Part shown: one piece after another, positions 16,353 through 25,114 of the stretch
How positions within the stretch are numbered: the first letter of the stretch is position 1
How the letters are laid out: the number at the start of each line of letters is the position of its first letter
Assembly (NCBI RefSeq): GCF_003007735.2
Contig: NZ_PXNQ02000015.1
Location: 17,961 to 81,960 of the forward strand
DNA from: Paracoccus methylarcula
GTDB taxonomy: Bacteria > Pseudomonadota > Alphaproteobacteria > Rhodobacterales > Rhodobacteraceae
Reading direction: 5' to 3'
DNA: 64,000 nucleotides
The notes under the pieces: generated by a model
The model's database searches: none
The model's input: the letters and a program-made list of their open reading frames with translations, nothing else
What the model was told of the DNA's origin: nothing
Translations under genes and position numbers: made by a program

Positions 16353-16533
16353 TCCACGCGAGAGGATCAGGCGGTCGCGTATTGACCCAAACCGTTATAT
16401 GATCCGCGCCCAGTCGCCCGCATTTCGTGCATCGCGCCCGCGGCAGGAAGTAGTCCCGATGCTTCCACTCTGCCAGCTCGACCACCGCCTTATGGCCGCA
16501 TTTATAATATAGGTTGATGGGGTGTTCGGTCAC
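16291..16533 (-). CDS. small Cys-rich (zinc-motif) protein
   Basis: Starting from the GTG at 16533 the protein has 80 residues. It has a Cys/His set suited to zinc binding: C-x-H near residue 11 (YKCGHKAV) and C-x2-C (RCTKCGRLG). Longer starts to 16584 are open but read through sequence antisense to the SRAP remnant. The C-terminal 20 residues overlap the 46-residue gene on the other strand. Similar small zinc-ribbon-like proteins occur near SRAP genes in this group, but its function is not known. Confidence 0.5.
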   Translation of the reverse strand: MTEHPINLYYKCGHKAVVELAEWKHRDYFLPRARCTKCGRLGADHITVWVNTRPPDPLAWIIRRLTSQLASALPASSAAR

Positions 16534-16540
16534 CGGCGTT

Positions 16541-16771
16541 CGGGGATGGACATCGGTTCGCAAGGTGAAGGATGGCGAAACCACGGATGATCTCTACGCC
16601 TTCCTGACGTGCCAGCCGAACGACGAGGTCAAGGCAATTCACCCGAGGGCGATGCCGGTGATCCTGACCGAGCAAGGAGAATGGGAGGCGTGGATGAACG
16701 GTGCGCCGGCCGTCGAACTGCAGCGGCCACTGCCTGACGGATTGCTGGAGCTGATCGAGGAGCCCAACTGA
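16541..16771 (+). pseudogene. 3' remnant of a SRAP (YedK/HMCES-type) peptidase gene
   Basis: The frame reads RGWTSVRKVKDGETTDDLYA then FLTCQPNDEVKAIHPRAMPV and ILTEQGEWEAWM ... LQRPLPDG. This is the C-terminal third of SOS response-associated peptidases, including the IHP-x-A-M-P-V-I-L segment. The catalytic N-terminal Cys2 region and most of the DNA-binding core are absent. Intact family members shield abasic sites in single-stranded DNA and form a covalent link through Cys2, so this fragment cannot work that way. It looks truncated by recombination at its 5' side. Confidence 0.75.
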
Positions 16772-17082
16772 TTTCGCTTGGATGACCGCTATGCGGGACT
16801 TCCGGTCACATTCACTACCGGTGCAGATCGAATTGAGTTGAGCGGCCGCAATGCGCAGGTAGTGATCTTTGCAAAGTTCGGGTGACAACGTCGGGCCAGT
16901 CACCCATGTCGGCCAATTATTGCCGTTGACCAGCAGGAAACGATGCTGCGGCGCGGCCCGTCGAAGCCGCCATTCGCCGCGCGCGCTAGTTGACGGGTCC
17001 CTAAGGGACAGTCGATAGATTGGGCGAATGGAAATTGTAGCGATCCTGGAATAGCCATCGTTATGAGGTACCTGAAATGAGC
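16772..17082. other. 311-bp gap beside the TIR-STAND gene
   Basis: I see no gene here. It lies between the SRAP remnant and the 3' end of the TIR-STAND gene. The minus-strand frame 16502-16903 is mostly an antisense shadow of the remnant. Confidence 0.4.
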
Positions 17083-19647
17083 TTAAGCGGTCCTAAAGCC
17101 AGCCGGTGATCTTGTGCTCAACCGGACGACTTCATCTAATTCATCCTGGCATCTCTTCATCGCTGTAGCATTCGTTTTGATCTGCAGGTCTTCCATTTTT
17201 TGCTTTAGCATTCTGTGTGCGATTTGCAGATCAAAATAGTCCTTTCGCTCAATTTTGCTTAGATGTTGCTCGGCGTCGGCCCATCGACCCTGAACTACTG
17301 CGTGCCGAGCCTGTAATTGCTCAGCATCATAACGCCTATTCACAGAATTGGCAGTTTCCACGACCAGGGGCAGCATCGACGCGTCGCCGTTTTCGAGAAG
17401 TACTGCACATTTCAAGAGCTGTAGTGTAAAGCGGTTCACTCTCGGGCAAGCCTCCGCCTCGCTCAAGTGCGCAAGTGAGTCATCGTAATTCCCTTCTTGA
17501 AGTGCCCTACCAGCGTTGTAAATGTGCACCTCGCCATACTCATCATTGCGACCTTGTATTTTTCTTTCCAAAGCATCGGCTTCTGCATGGCTTCGAAGCC
17601 CTCGATAGGCACGAATTTTTTGGATCATTAACCCTGTTTCGCGCTCAATCTGATGATCGGAAAGCTTGCCTAAAACATCCAGTGCGCCGGAGAAATCTTG
17701 AGACCTTATAAGCGCGCGAGCTAACAGTCGTATATTTCTGAGCTTAAAGTGTTTTGTTTCAAGTGATCTTCGTAAATTGCGCACTGCAGACTCGTCGTCT
17801 TTAAGAACATGAAAGGCATAGCTTCCTTGAAGGTAATAAACGGATGGGAGCGCTGCATCTTGCATCTTTTTGATGATTTGCTCAGGAAAAACACCGGCGC
17901 GGATTGCGCTATCGCCACCAGTGAACAGTATTTGCTCCACGGCGTCATCAGACGTCTCCATTTCTAATGCGAGCTTTGAAAGACTGTACGCGCTAAGGTA
18001 AATATCCCGCGATCCCTTCTGAACCTCCCTTGCGCGGAAGAAACGGTCCGTCACCATGGTCAAAAGCGACGAGCTAGTAACCAAACCGTTCAGCTCGGCT
18101 GGCACCTCACCGGTAGGGGTGGCACTGGCAATGAGGAGCGCGTCGATAAGTTGTGAATCCAGCTTGTTGGCAGTCATATCATCTTCGATAAGAAGTTTGA
18201 CATCGTTCAAAAGTGCATGTGTATCCGCACTGAGTTCTTTCCTGGCGCGATTGGCGACAACGCTAGGACTGCTATAGTACTCAGAACCAGTAGCTGAGAT
18301 AAGCGACGCTTCCTGAAGCTCCCACAAGTCAAGTGCAAGCTGTTTACGCTGCATCTCGAGCACTCTAGCAAGGATGCTGAACGACAAACGTGGAAAAACC
18401 GATAACAAGGCAATAATCCGCCGTTGATCTTCACTAAGCAACTCTTCAGAAAGAATTTCGCCTAAGATGCGCTGCTGGAAAGCATAAATTGGCTCAGGGT
18501 TTTCGTTTAGCGTATCCAAGTTCTTTCCGGAATTGATAAACTTGGCAGCATAATGCGTTGTTGCCGGATGTCCATGAATGTGACGCGACAACACTTCCGC
18601 TCTTGCGGATTCGAAATAACGATTGTCGATCAACTCTCCCAATAGATACTGGATATCCAGCGCGCTAAGCTCCTCAATCTGAAATTGGGCCAGATTGGTG
18701 GTCTCGATGGAAGCTTCTTCCGGAAGTCGGCGTTCAGAAATATATATAATTCTTAATGAAGGTACGTCTCTCGATAACTTGAAGAACTCATTGAGCCAAG
18801 GTTTGAGGTTTCGGTATCTATCGCGTAGTCCGAGTTTTGTATTTGCAAAAATGGGTTGATTGATATCTGCCCAGTGCCTTGCGACGTCGAGGACCATTTG
18901 GGCTTGATTTGAATAATCCATGGCCTCGAAGGTCGCGATTTGTTCTTCCAACTCCTTCTTCGTGAAAACGCCAGATATATCTTGCTTCATAGCTAGATAA
19001 AAGTCCACGGCTTCCGCCATGTCAGGAAGATTGAAAATTGGCCCGCCGGATCGCATTTGGCTAAAGGACTTCTTTGCGTACTCTTGCGCAAAGGTCTTTC
19101 TACCCATTCCCGCAAGTCCGGAAATGACAATGTGTTGGATGGGGCTTCCGGTCTGTTGAACACTCTTCAACGTCTCGATGTGCGCTTTCCTCAAGAGCTC
19201 TTCGCGGCCCACAACAATTTCGCTGTGGCCGCTAAGCTCATCAATCAGTTGCGTTTGAAGCAGCTGAATTTGCCGTACTATATCCGAGACCGAGTAGTTT
19301 TCGGTGCAGGTCATGAAGCCTTTCATCCACTCGGGCAAACTTCGGTAAGTCTCTCCAAGTAACGGCACCACGAGCACTTTGCCGCCCTTTGATGCATGGT
19401 TTACCTCAGCAAGTCGTTTTTCATGCTCAACCCAAGTGGCCTGCGTGTTGGGTGAGTGGAAAAGCACAAATATATTCTTTCCGGACGTTCCCTCTTGCAT
19501 TGCTTCGATGAAGCTTTGCCCGGGTTGAACCGATTTGATATCGTAAAACGTGCTGGAGACATCAAGTCGTTCATAGACCTTTTCAACAAAGCCTTTGTCT
19601 GCAGCCGCGTGAGAGAGAAAAATAGTACCACTACTATCGTGATTCAT
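17083..19647 (-). CDS. TIR-STAND NTPase-TPR protein, probable NLR-like anti-phage sensor
   Basis: This 854-residue protein has three parts. Residues 8-130 form a TIR domain (FLSHAAAD at 10-17, BB-loop-like DIKSVQPG, WVEHE at 72-76 with E76 at the catalytic Glu position of NAD-cleaving TIRs). A STAND-type NTPase follows (VVGREELL at 145; P-loop-like SGLAGMGRKT at 176-185). The C-terminal part (about 590-854) is helical, TPR-like sensor sequence. TIR-STAND proteins often sense phage infection and then deplete NAD+. It is visibly richer in A/T than its neighbours and sits at the element border. The P-loop has an extra Arg before KT and the Walker B region lacks clear Asp residues, so ATP hydrolysis is uncertain. 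Confidence 0.85.
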   Translation of the reverse strand: MNHDSSGTIFLSHAAADKGFVEKVYERLDVSSTFYDIKSVQPGQSFIEAMQEGTSGKNIFVLFHSPNTQATWVEHEKRLAEVNHASKGGKVLVVPLLGETYRSLPEWMKGFMTCTENYSVSDIVRQIQLLQTQLIDELSGHSEIVVGREELLRKAHIETLKSVQQTGSPIQHIVISGLAGMGRKTFAQEYAKKSFSQMRSGGPIFNLPDMAEAVDFYLAMKQDISGVFTKKELEEQIATFEAMDYSNQAQMVLDVARHWADINQPIFANTKLGLRDRYRNLKPWLNEFFKLSRDVPSLRIIYISERRLPEEASIETTNLAQFQIEELSALDIQYLLGELIDNRYFESARAEVLSRHIHGHPATTHYAAKFINSGKNLDTLNENPEPIYAFQQRILGEILSEELLSEDQRRIIALLSVFPRLSFSILARVLEMQRKQLALDLWELQEASLISATGSEYYSSPSVVANRARKELSADTHALLNDVKLLIEDDMTANKLDSQLIDALLIASATPTGEVPAELNGLVTSSSLLTMVTDRFFRAREVQKGSRDIYLSAYSLSKLALEMETSDDAVEQILFTGGDSAIRAGVFPEQIIKKMQDAALPSVYYLQGSYAFHVLKDDESAVRNLRRSLETKHFKLRNIRLLARALIRSQDFSGALDVLGKLSDHQIERETGLMIQKIRAYRGLRSHAEADALERKIQGRNDEYGEVHIYNAGRALQEGNYDDSLAHLSEAEACPRVNRFTLQLLKCAVLLENGDASMLPLVVETANSVNRRYDAEQLQARHAVVQGRWADAEQHLSKIERKDYFDLQIAHRMLKQKMEDLQIKTNATAMKRCQDELDEVVRLSTRSPAGFRTA

Positions 19648-20156
19648 CGTTCTTTGTACTCAAGGGGTTTCTGCAATTTGAACCATGGCGGGACTAAAAC
19701 ATGCTGCCCCAAGCTGGGCCCGAACACAACCCGAACCTCTTCCTTCTGGCCAATTGCGACGCTCGGTGATGTCAGATTCAGAAAATGATAGGTTCCTGGA
19801 AGATATGTACTGCAGCAGGCATAACTAAGAGTTTCCGCGACGAAGGTCCGGTTTACCGGCCTGCTCGATTTCTCGCTGCCTTACGGCGAATTCACACCTT
19901 CCGCCCGACCTGCGTGTGCTGACACAGTTGTCTGGTTGCCGGACATGGGTTCACTTCGGGCTGCGACAGGTCTTCTGCGTGTGCGAAAAAGTGGCCCAGA
20001 GCAGCGGCAGCTCAAGGTCCGAACCGGTCATTGTCGCCACAATTGACCATCCTACGATGCACGTCGATACCTAATTGGACTTCCACCGAGTAGGCATTTC
20101 AAGATTCGTGATTCGGACACCTTTTGTCCCGCCACGTGTTTCACCAAACCGTCTTG
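19648..20156. other. element right border, non-coding
   Basis: This is the upstream region of the TIR-STAND gene and the boundary of the integrated element. I find no convincing gene; composition changes from A/T-richer to GC-rich. No integrase gene is visible in the window, so it would lie at the left end, outside. Confidence 0.5.
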
Positions 20157-20369
20157 TTTACGTTCAATTTCCATAGAATCCTCAATCATCTCTATGGCGG
20201 CATGGACGAGCCCGAGTTGAAGATCATCGATGTCTTCATCTGCAAGCTGCGCAAGAAACTGTTCGAGGCGCTTGGCTATGACAGCCCGATCGAAACGGTC
20301 TGGGGGCGTGGCTACGTGATGCGTGACCCGGCCCCCGCGCAAGACAAGAAGATGGCCGTCGGGGGCTGA
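20157..20369 (+). pseudogene. ctrA: 3' fragment of ctrA, probable attR of the element
   Basis: From about 20171 the frame reads LNHLYGGMDEPELKIIDVFI then CKLRKKLFEALGYDSPIETV and WGRGYVMRDP, the DNA-binding C-terminal half of the CtrA response regulator, ending at a TGA at 20367. The receiver domain and the first part of the winged helix are missing. The 5' side turns into unrelated sequence at about 20170. CtrA is the cell-cycle, motility and gene-transfer-agent regulator of alphaproteobacteria. The best explanation is site-specific integration of the element inside ctrA, leaving the displaced 3' end here. Confidence 0.85.
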
Positions 20370-20385
20370 CCTTCCGGACCGCCAC

Positions 20386-20425
20386 GAACGGCGCTGCCCG
20401 TGTCACCGGGCGGCGTTGTCGTCTC
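20386..20425 (+). terminator. terminator of ctrA
   Basis: GCGCTGCCCG pairs with CGGGCGGCGT across TGTCAC, followed by TTGTCGTCTCTGCTCTT. It lies 20 nt after the ctrA stop. Confidence 0.6.
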
Positions 20426-20549
20426 TGCTCTTGCCAGCCGCGAATATTGCTGCTTCCACTCTGGGCGACGGCCCCCGCCGCGTCGTATAAGAGGCGGGCA
20501 TCGCCTCGACCGGGCGATGTGGGAAGATGGCAAGACGGAACGGATCGGA

Positions 20550-22745
20550 ATGGCGGAACGGCAGTTGGACAATGAGGCGCCGGGCGGGGCCGGGGCGGAT
20601 CTGAGCGATCTGACGGCGCAGCAGGCCGCCGACGAGATCGCCGATCTCTCGGCGCGTATCGTACAGGCGAACGAGGATTATCATGGCAAGGACAAGCCGC
20701 GAATTTCCGATGCCGATTACGATGCGCTGAAACGGCGACTGTCGGCGCTGGAGGAAGCCTTTCCCGATCTGCGCGCCGCCGACAGCCCTACGGCCAAGGT
20801 GGGCGCCGCCCCGTCCGAGGGTTTCGGCAAGGTCACCCATGCGCAGCGGATGATGTCGCTTGGCAATGCCTTTGACGACGAGGATGTGCAGGATTTCGTG
20901 ACCCGCATCCGCAGCTTCCTGAACCTGCCCGGGGATGCGCCGCTGGATTTCACCGCCGAGCCCAAGATCGACGGGCTGTCGCTGTCGCTGCGCTACGAGG
21001 ATGGCGAACTGGTGCAGGCGGCGACGCGCGGCGACGGCACGGTTGGCGAGAACGTCACCGCCAATGCCCGCACCATCTCCGACATCCCCCACAGGTTGAA
21101 GGCCGACGCGCCCGGCATCGTCGAGATCCGGGGCGAGGTCTATATGGCGCATGACGATTTCGCCCGGCTCAATGCCGGGGATACCGGCCGCGTCTTTGCC
21201 AATCCGCGCAATGCCGCCGCGGGTTCGCTGCGCCAGCTTGATTCCAGGATCACCGCCAGCCGCCCGCTGAAATTCTTTGCCTATAGCTGGGGCGAACTGA
21301 CCGCACCGCTTGCCGAAACCCAGATGGGGGCGGTGGAACGGCTGGCCGAGCTTGGTTTCAGCACCAATCCGTTGACCCGGCTATGCCGCGACGCGGCCGG
21401 GATGATCGCCACCTGGGCCGAGATCGAGCAGCAGCGCGCCACGCTTGGCTATGACATCGACGGGGTGGTCTACAAGGTCAATGACCTGGGCTACCAGGCC
21501 CGGCTCGGGTTCCGCTCGACCACGCCGCGTTGGGCGATCGCGCATAAATTCCCCGCCGAGACCGCCTGGACCCGTCTTGACCGGATCGAGATCCAGGTCG
21601 GGCGCACCGGCGCCCTGTCCCCGGTCGCACGGCTGGAGCCGGTGACGGTTGGCGGGGTCGTGGTCTCGAACGCCACGCTGCACAATGAGGATTACATTGC
21701 CGGTCTCGACAGTGCCGGCAACCCGATCCGCGAGGGGCGCGATATCCGTGCGGGCGATTGGGTCAAGGTTTACCGCGCCGGCGACGTGATCCCCAAGATC
21801 GCCGATGTGGACCTGTCGCGGCGCGTCAGCGATACGCCCTACCAGTTCCCGACACATTGCCCCGAATGCGGCTCGGAGGCGGTCCGCGAACCGGGTGATT
21901 CCGTGCGCCGCTGTTCGGGCGGCTTGATATGCCCGGCACAGGCCATCGAGAAACTCAAGCATTTCGTCAGCCGCTCTGCCTTCGACATCGAGGGGCTGGG
22001 GGCGAAGCAGGTCGAGATGTTCTTTGCCGATGATGACCTGCCGATCCGCGAGCCCGCCGATATCTTCACCCTGGCCGAACGCGACGCCGCGAACCTGCCC
22101 AAGCTGAGGAACCGCGACGGCTTTGGCGAACGCTCCGTCGAGAAACTCTTTGCCGCGATCGAGGAAAAGCGCCGTATCCCCTTGGCACGCTTTCTTTTTG
22201 CCCTGGGCATCCGGCATCTGGGTGAAGTCGCGGGAACGACCCTGGCCCGGCATTTCGGCACATGGGAGGCGATGATCGCCGCCATCGACGGTGCGGTGGC
22301 GGAACCTGCCTTCGCCGCCGGGGACGACAAGGCCCGCCGCGCCATGCTGGAAGACAGCCCCAACTGGGCCGAACTGACCGGCATCGACGGGATCGGCGCG
22401 GTTCTGGTGCAATCGCTGGTCACCACCTTCACGCAGCCGCGTGAGCGTGAAAGCATCGACCGCCTGACCTCGATGCTGACCATCCTGCCCGCCGAGACCC
22501 CCGCATCCGCGCAAACCGCGATCAGCGGCAAGACGCTGGTTTTCACCGGCACGCTGGAGCGCATGACCCGGGCCGAGGCCAAGGCGCGGGCCGAGGCGAT
22601 GGGGGCCAAGGTCGCGGGCTCGGTCAGCGCCAAGACCGATCTGCTGATCGCCGGGTCGGGGGCGGGCTCCAAGGCCAGGAAGGCCGCCGATCTGGGGGTC
22701 GAGACCATCGACGAGGATGAATGGATGCGGATCGCCGGGCAATGA
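20550..22745 (+). CDS. ligA: NAD-dependent DNA ligase LigA
   Basis: This 731-residue protein seals nicks in DNA using NAD+, in replication and repair. The adenylated lysine is K139 in KIDGLS. A four-Cys zinc motif follows near residues 436-460 (CPECG ... CSGGLICP), then helix-hairpin-helix repeats and a C-terminal BRCT domain (about 655-731). I chose ATG 20550, with CGGATCGGA ahead; an earlier ATG at 20517 is possible, and the open frame back to 20400 lies in the ctrA terminator. The gene overlaps recG by ATGA. Confidence 0.95.
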   Translation: MAERQLDNEAPGGAGADLSDLTAQQAADEIADLSARIVQANEDYHGKDKPRISDADYDALKRRLSALEEAFPDLRAADSPTAKVGAAPSEGFGKVTHAQRMMSLGNAFDDEDVQDFVTRIRSFLNLPGDAPLDFTAEPKIDGLSLSLRYEDGELVQAATRGDGTVGENVTANARTISDIPHRLKADAPGIVEIRGEVYMAHDDFARLNAGDTGRVFANPRNAAAGSLRQLDSRITASRPLKFFAYSWGELTAPLAETQMGAVERLAELGFSTNPLTRLCRDAAGMIATWAEIEQQRATLGYDIDGVVYKVNDLGYQARLGFRSTTPRWAIAHKFPAETAWTRLDRIEIQVGRTGALSPVARLEPVTVGGVVVSNATLHNEDYIAGLDSAGNPIREGRDIRAGDWVKVYRAGDVIPKIADVDLSRRVSDTPYQFPTHCPECGSEAVREPGDSVRRCSGGLICPAQAIEKLKHFVSRSAFDIEGLGAKQVEMFFADDDLPIREPADIFTLAERDAANLPKLRNRDGFGERSVEKLFAAIEEKRRIPLARFLFALGIRHLGEVAGTTLARHFGTWEAMIAAIDGAVAEPAFAAGDDKARRAMLEDSPNWAELTGIDGIGAVLVQSLVTTFTQPRERESIDRLTSMLTILPAETPASAQTAISGKTLVFTGTLERMTRAEAKARAEAMGAKVAGSVSAKTDLLIAGSGAGSKARKAADLGVETIDEDEWMRIAGQ

Positions 22746-24840
22746 GCGCGCCGAAGGGCAGACCCCCGGCGCTGTTCCCGCTTTTCGCGGCGATCGACAC
22801 GCTGCCGGGGATCGGCCCCAAGGGCCGGGATGCGCTGGCGCAGATGGGGATCGAGCGGCCGCGCGACCTGGTCATGACGCTGCCGGCCAATGGCATTACC
22901 CGCCGCCATATCGACCGCATCTCCGAGGCCCGGCCGCCCGAAATCGTCACCATCGAGATCAGCGTGACCCGCCATTTCCCGCCCAAGTCTCGCGGCCGTC
23001 CATGGCGTGTCCATTGTGCCGATGCGCATGGCGGCGACTTGACGCTGGTATTCTTTCATCCGCGCCGGGACTGGATCGAAAGCCAGCTTCCCGAGGGTGC
23101 GCGCAGGATCGTCAGCGGCAAGCTGGAGCTGTTCGACGGCCTCGCCCAGATGGTCCATCCCGACCATATGTTGCGCGAGGGTGAGGCATTGCCCGCCGCG
23201 TTCGAGCCGGTCTACCCGCTTTCGCAGGGCCTGACCCAACGGATGATGGCCAAGGCCGTGACTGCCGCGATGGAGCGCCTGCCCGAGGTCGAGGAATGGA
23301 TCGATCCGCAGCTTTTGAAGGAGCGCGGCTGGCCCGGATTCGCGGGTGCCTTGCAACAGGCCCATGCGCCCGGGTCTCCACGTGACCTGTCGCCCGACAG
23401 CCCGGCGCGGGCGCGGCTGGCCTATGACGAGTTTCTTGCCCACCAGATGACGCTGGCGCTGGTGCGTCGCGAGAAGCGGCGCCTGAAGGGCAGGCCGACG
23501 CAGGGCGATGGCCGCTTGCGCCAGGCGGTGCTGGCCAGCCTGCCATGGCCGCCGACCGGGGCCCAGACCCGTGCCGTCGAAGAGATCGCGTCCGACATGG
23601 CCAGCGACCGGCGCATGAACCGGCTGCTGCAGGGCGATGTCGGCTCGGGCAAGACGCTGGTGGCGATGCTGTCGGCGCTGGTCGCGGTCGAGGCCGGGGG
23701 GCAGGCGGTGCTCATGGCACCGACCGAGATCCTCGCCCGCCAGCATGCCCGCGCGCTGGAGCCGCTGGCGCGGGTGGCGGGTATACGGCTGGCCGCGCTG
23801 ACCGGCCGCGACAAGGGCGAGCTGCGGGCGCAATTGCTGGAGGATCTCGCGCAGGGCCGCATCGATATCCTGGTCGGCACCCATGCGGTGTTCCAGAAGG
23901 ATGTGCATTTCCACGATCTGCGCCTTGCCATCATCGACGAACAGCACCGTTTCGGCGTCGCGCAGCGGCTGGAGCTGTCTGCCAAGGGCGATGTGCCCCC
24001 CGACATGCTGATCATGACCGCGACGCCGATCCCGCGCTCGCTGGCGCTGACCCAATATGGCGATCTCGACCTGTCGGTGCTGGACGAGAAACCGCCGGGG
24101 CGGCAGCCGATCACGACCGTGATGATCTCGGACCAGCGGCTGGACGAGGTGACCGCGCGCCTGCATGCGGTGCTTGAACAGGGCGCGCGGGCCTATTGGG
24201 TCTGTCCGCTGGTCGATGAAAGCGAACTCAGCGACCTGACCGCCGCCGAGGCGCGGTTCCAGTCGCTGCGGGCGCAGTTCGGCGAGGATGTGCGGCTGAT
24301 CCATGGCCAGATGCCCGCCGATCAGCGCGACTCAGCTATGGCGGATTTCGCCTCGGGCCGGGCGCGGATCCTTGTCGCCACGACGGTGATCGAGGTCGGC
24401 GTGGACGTGCCCGAGGCACGATCATGGTGATCGAGCGGGCCGAAAGCTTTGGCCTCGCCCAGCTTCACCAGCTTCGCGGACGGGTCGGGCGAGGGCAGGG
24501 GGCCTCGACCTGCCTGCTGATGTATCACCCGCCCCTGGGCGAGACCGGCGCCCGCCGCCTGACCACCCTGCGCGACACCGAGGACGGGTTCCGCATCGCC
24601 GAGGTCGACCTGGAGATGCGCGGTGCGGGCGACGTGATCGGCACCGCGCAATCGGGCCTGCCGCGCTTCCATATCGGCGACCTGGAGCATCAGCCGGCGC
24701 TGATGGCCGTGGCCCGGCAGGATGCCCGCGCGTTGCTGGAACGCGACCCGGCACTGGAGTCACCGCGCGGCAGGGCGGTGCGTTTCCTGATGTGGCTGAT
24801 GCAGCAGGACCAGGCGATCCGGCTGATATCGGTGGGGTGA
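22742..24840 (+). CDS. recG: ATP-dependent DNA helicase RecG (frame broken near 24420)
   Basis: RecG remodels stalled forks and Holliday junctions. The protein, about 699 residues if repaired, has the wedge/OB domain, then helicase motifs: P-loop GDVGSGKT near residue 298, DEQHRFG near 400, and the QLRGRVGRG motif in the second part. The first frame ends abnormally after VGVDVPEARSW. The second begins MVIERAESFGLAQ one base out of phase. The expected junction, VPEATIMVIERAE, returns if one C is restored in GAGGCACG. Start ATG 22742 overlaps the ligA stop (ATGA), showing an operon. Confidence 0.9.
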
Positions 24841-24890
24841 GGCCGGCTTCATCGCGTCCCGCGATGACCGGGGCTGCCTGCCCCCGGGAC

Positions 24891-24921
24891 CCCCGGGGAT
24901 ATTTGCATGAAGAAGAAAGAG
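24891..24921 (+). repeat. dispersed intergenic repeat, copy A
   Basis: The core GATATTTGCATGAAGAAGAA, preceded by CCCCGGG-type sequence, recurs almost exactly at 56789-56818 and in weaker form on the other strand at 32425-32446. All three lie outside genes. Confidence 0.6.
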
Positions 24922-24987
24922 GGAGGCGGGGCGATCCCGTCGCGGTCCGTGGTTGCGTCCATCGTCGCGATCTGGTCTTGTGAAGCC

Positions 24988-25061
24988 GTGACGGGGGCGC
25001 CCATCCGGGCTGAGATGCACCCTTTGAACCTGAACCAGATCATGCTGGCGGAGGAAGTCGC
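24988..25061 (+). promoter_or_regulatory. TPP riboswitch (THI element)
   Basis: The conserved sequence CTGAGATGCACCCTTTGAAC followed by CTGAACCAG, ATCATGCTGGCGGAGGAAG matches the thi-box aptamer. The closing stem is GTGAC (24988-24992) with GTCGC (25057-25061). It lies 54 nt before thiD, so thiamine pyrophosphate would repress it, probably at translation. I see no strong terminator hairpin between it and the start codon. Confidence 0.92.
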
Positions 25062-25114
25062 GTTGCCGTCATGGCCTTCCCATGCCGTCCGCGTGCCGCG
25101 CCGGGGGAGGCGAG

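Noticed and set aside
16502..16903. 133-codon minus-strand frame over the SRAP remnant
   Set aside because: Most of it is exact antisense of the SRAP coding fragment.
1..20170. Gene transfer agent cluster
   Set aside because: The two small chaperones are GTA-like, but the fibre, lysis genes, cargo genes and attachment scar fit an integrated phage, and the other GTA proteins are absent.
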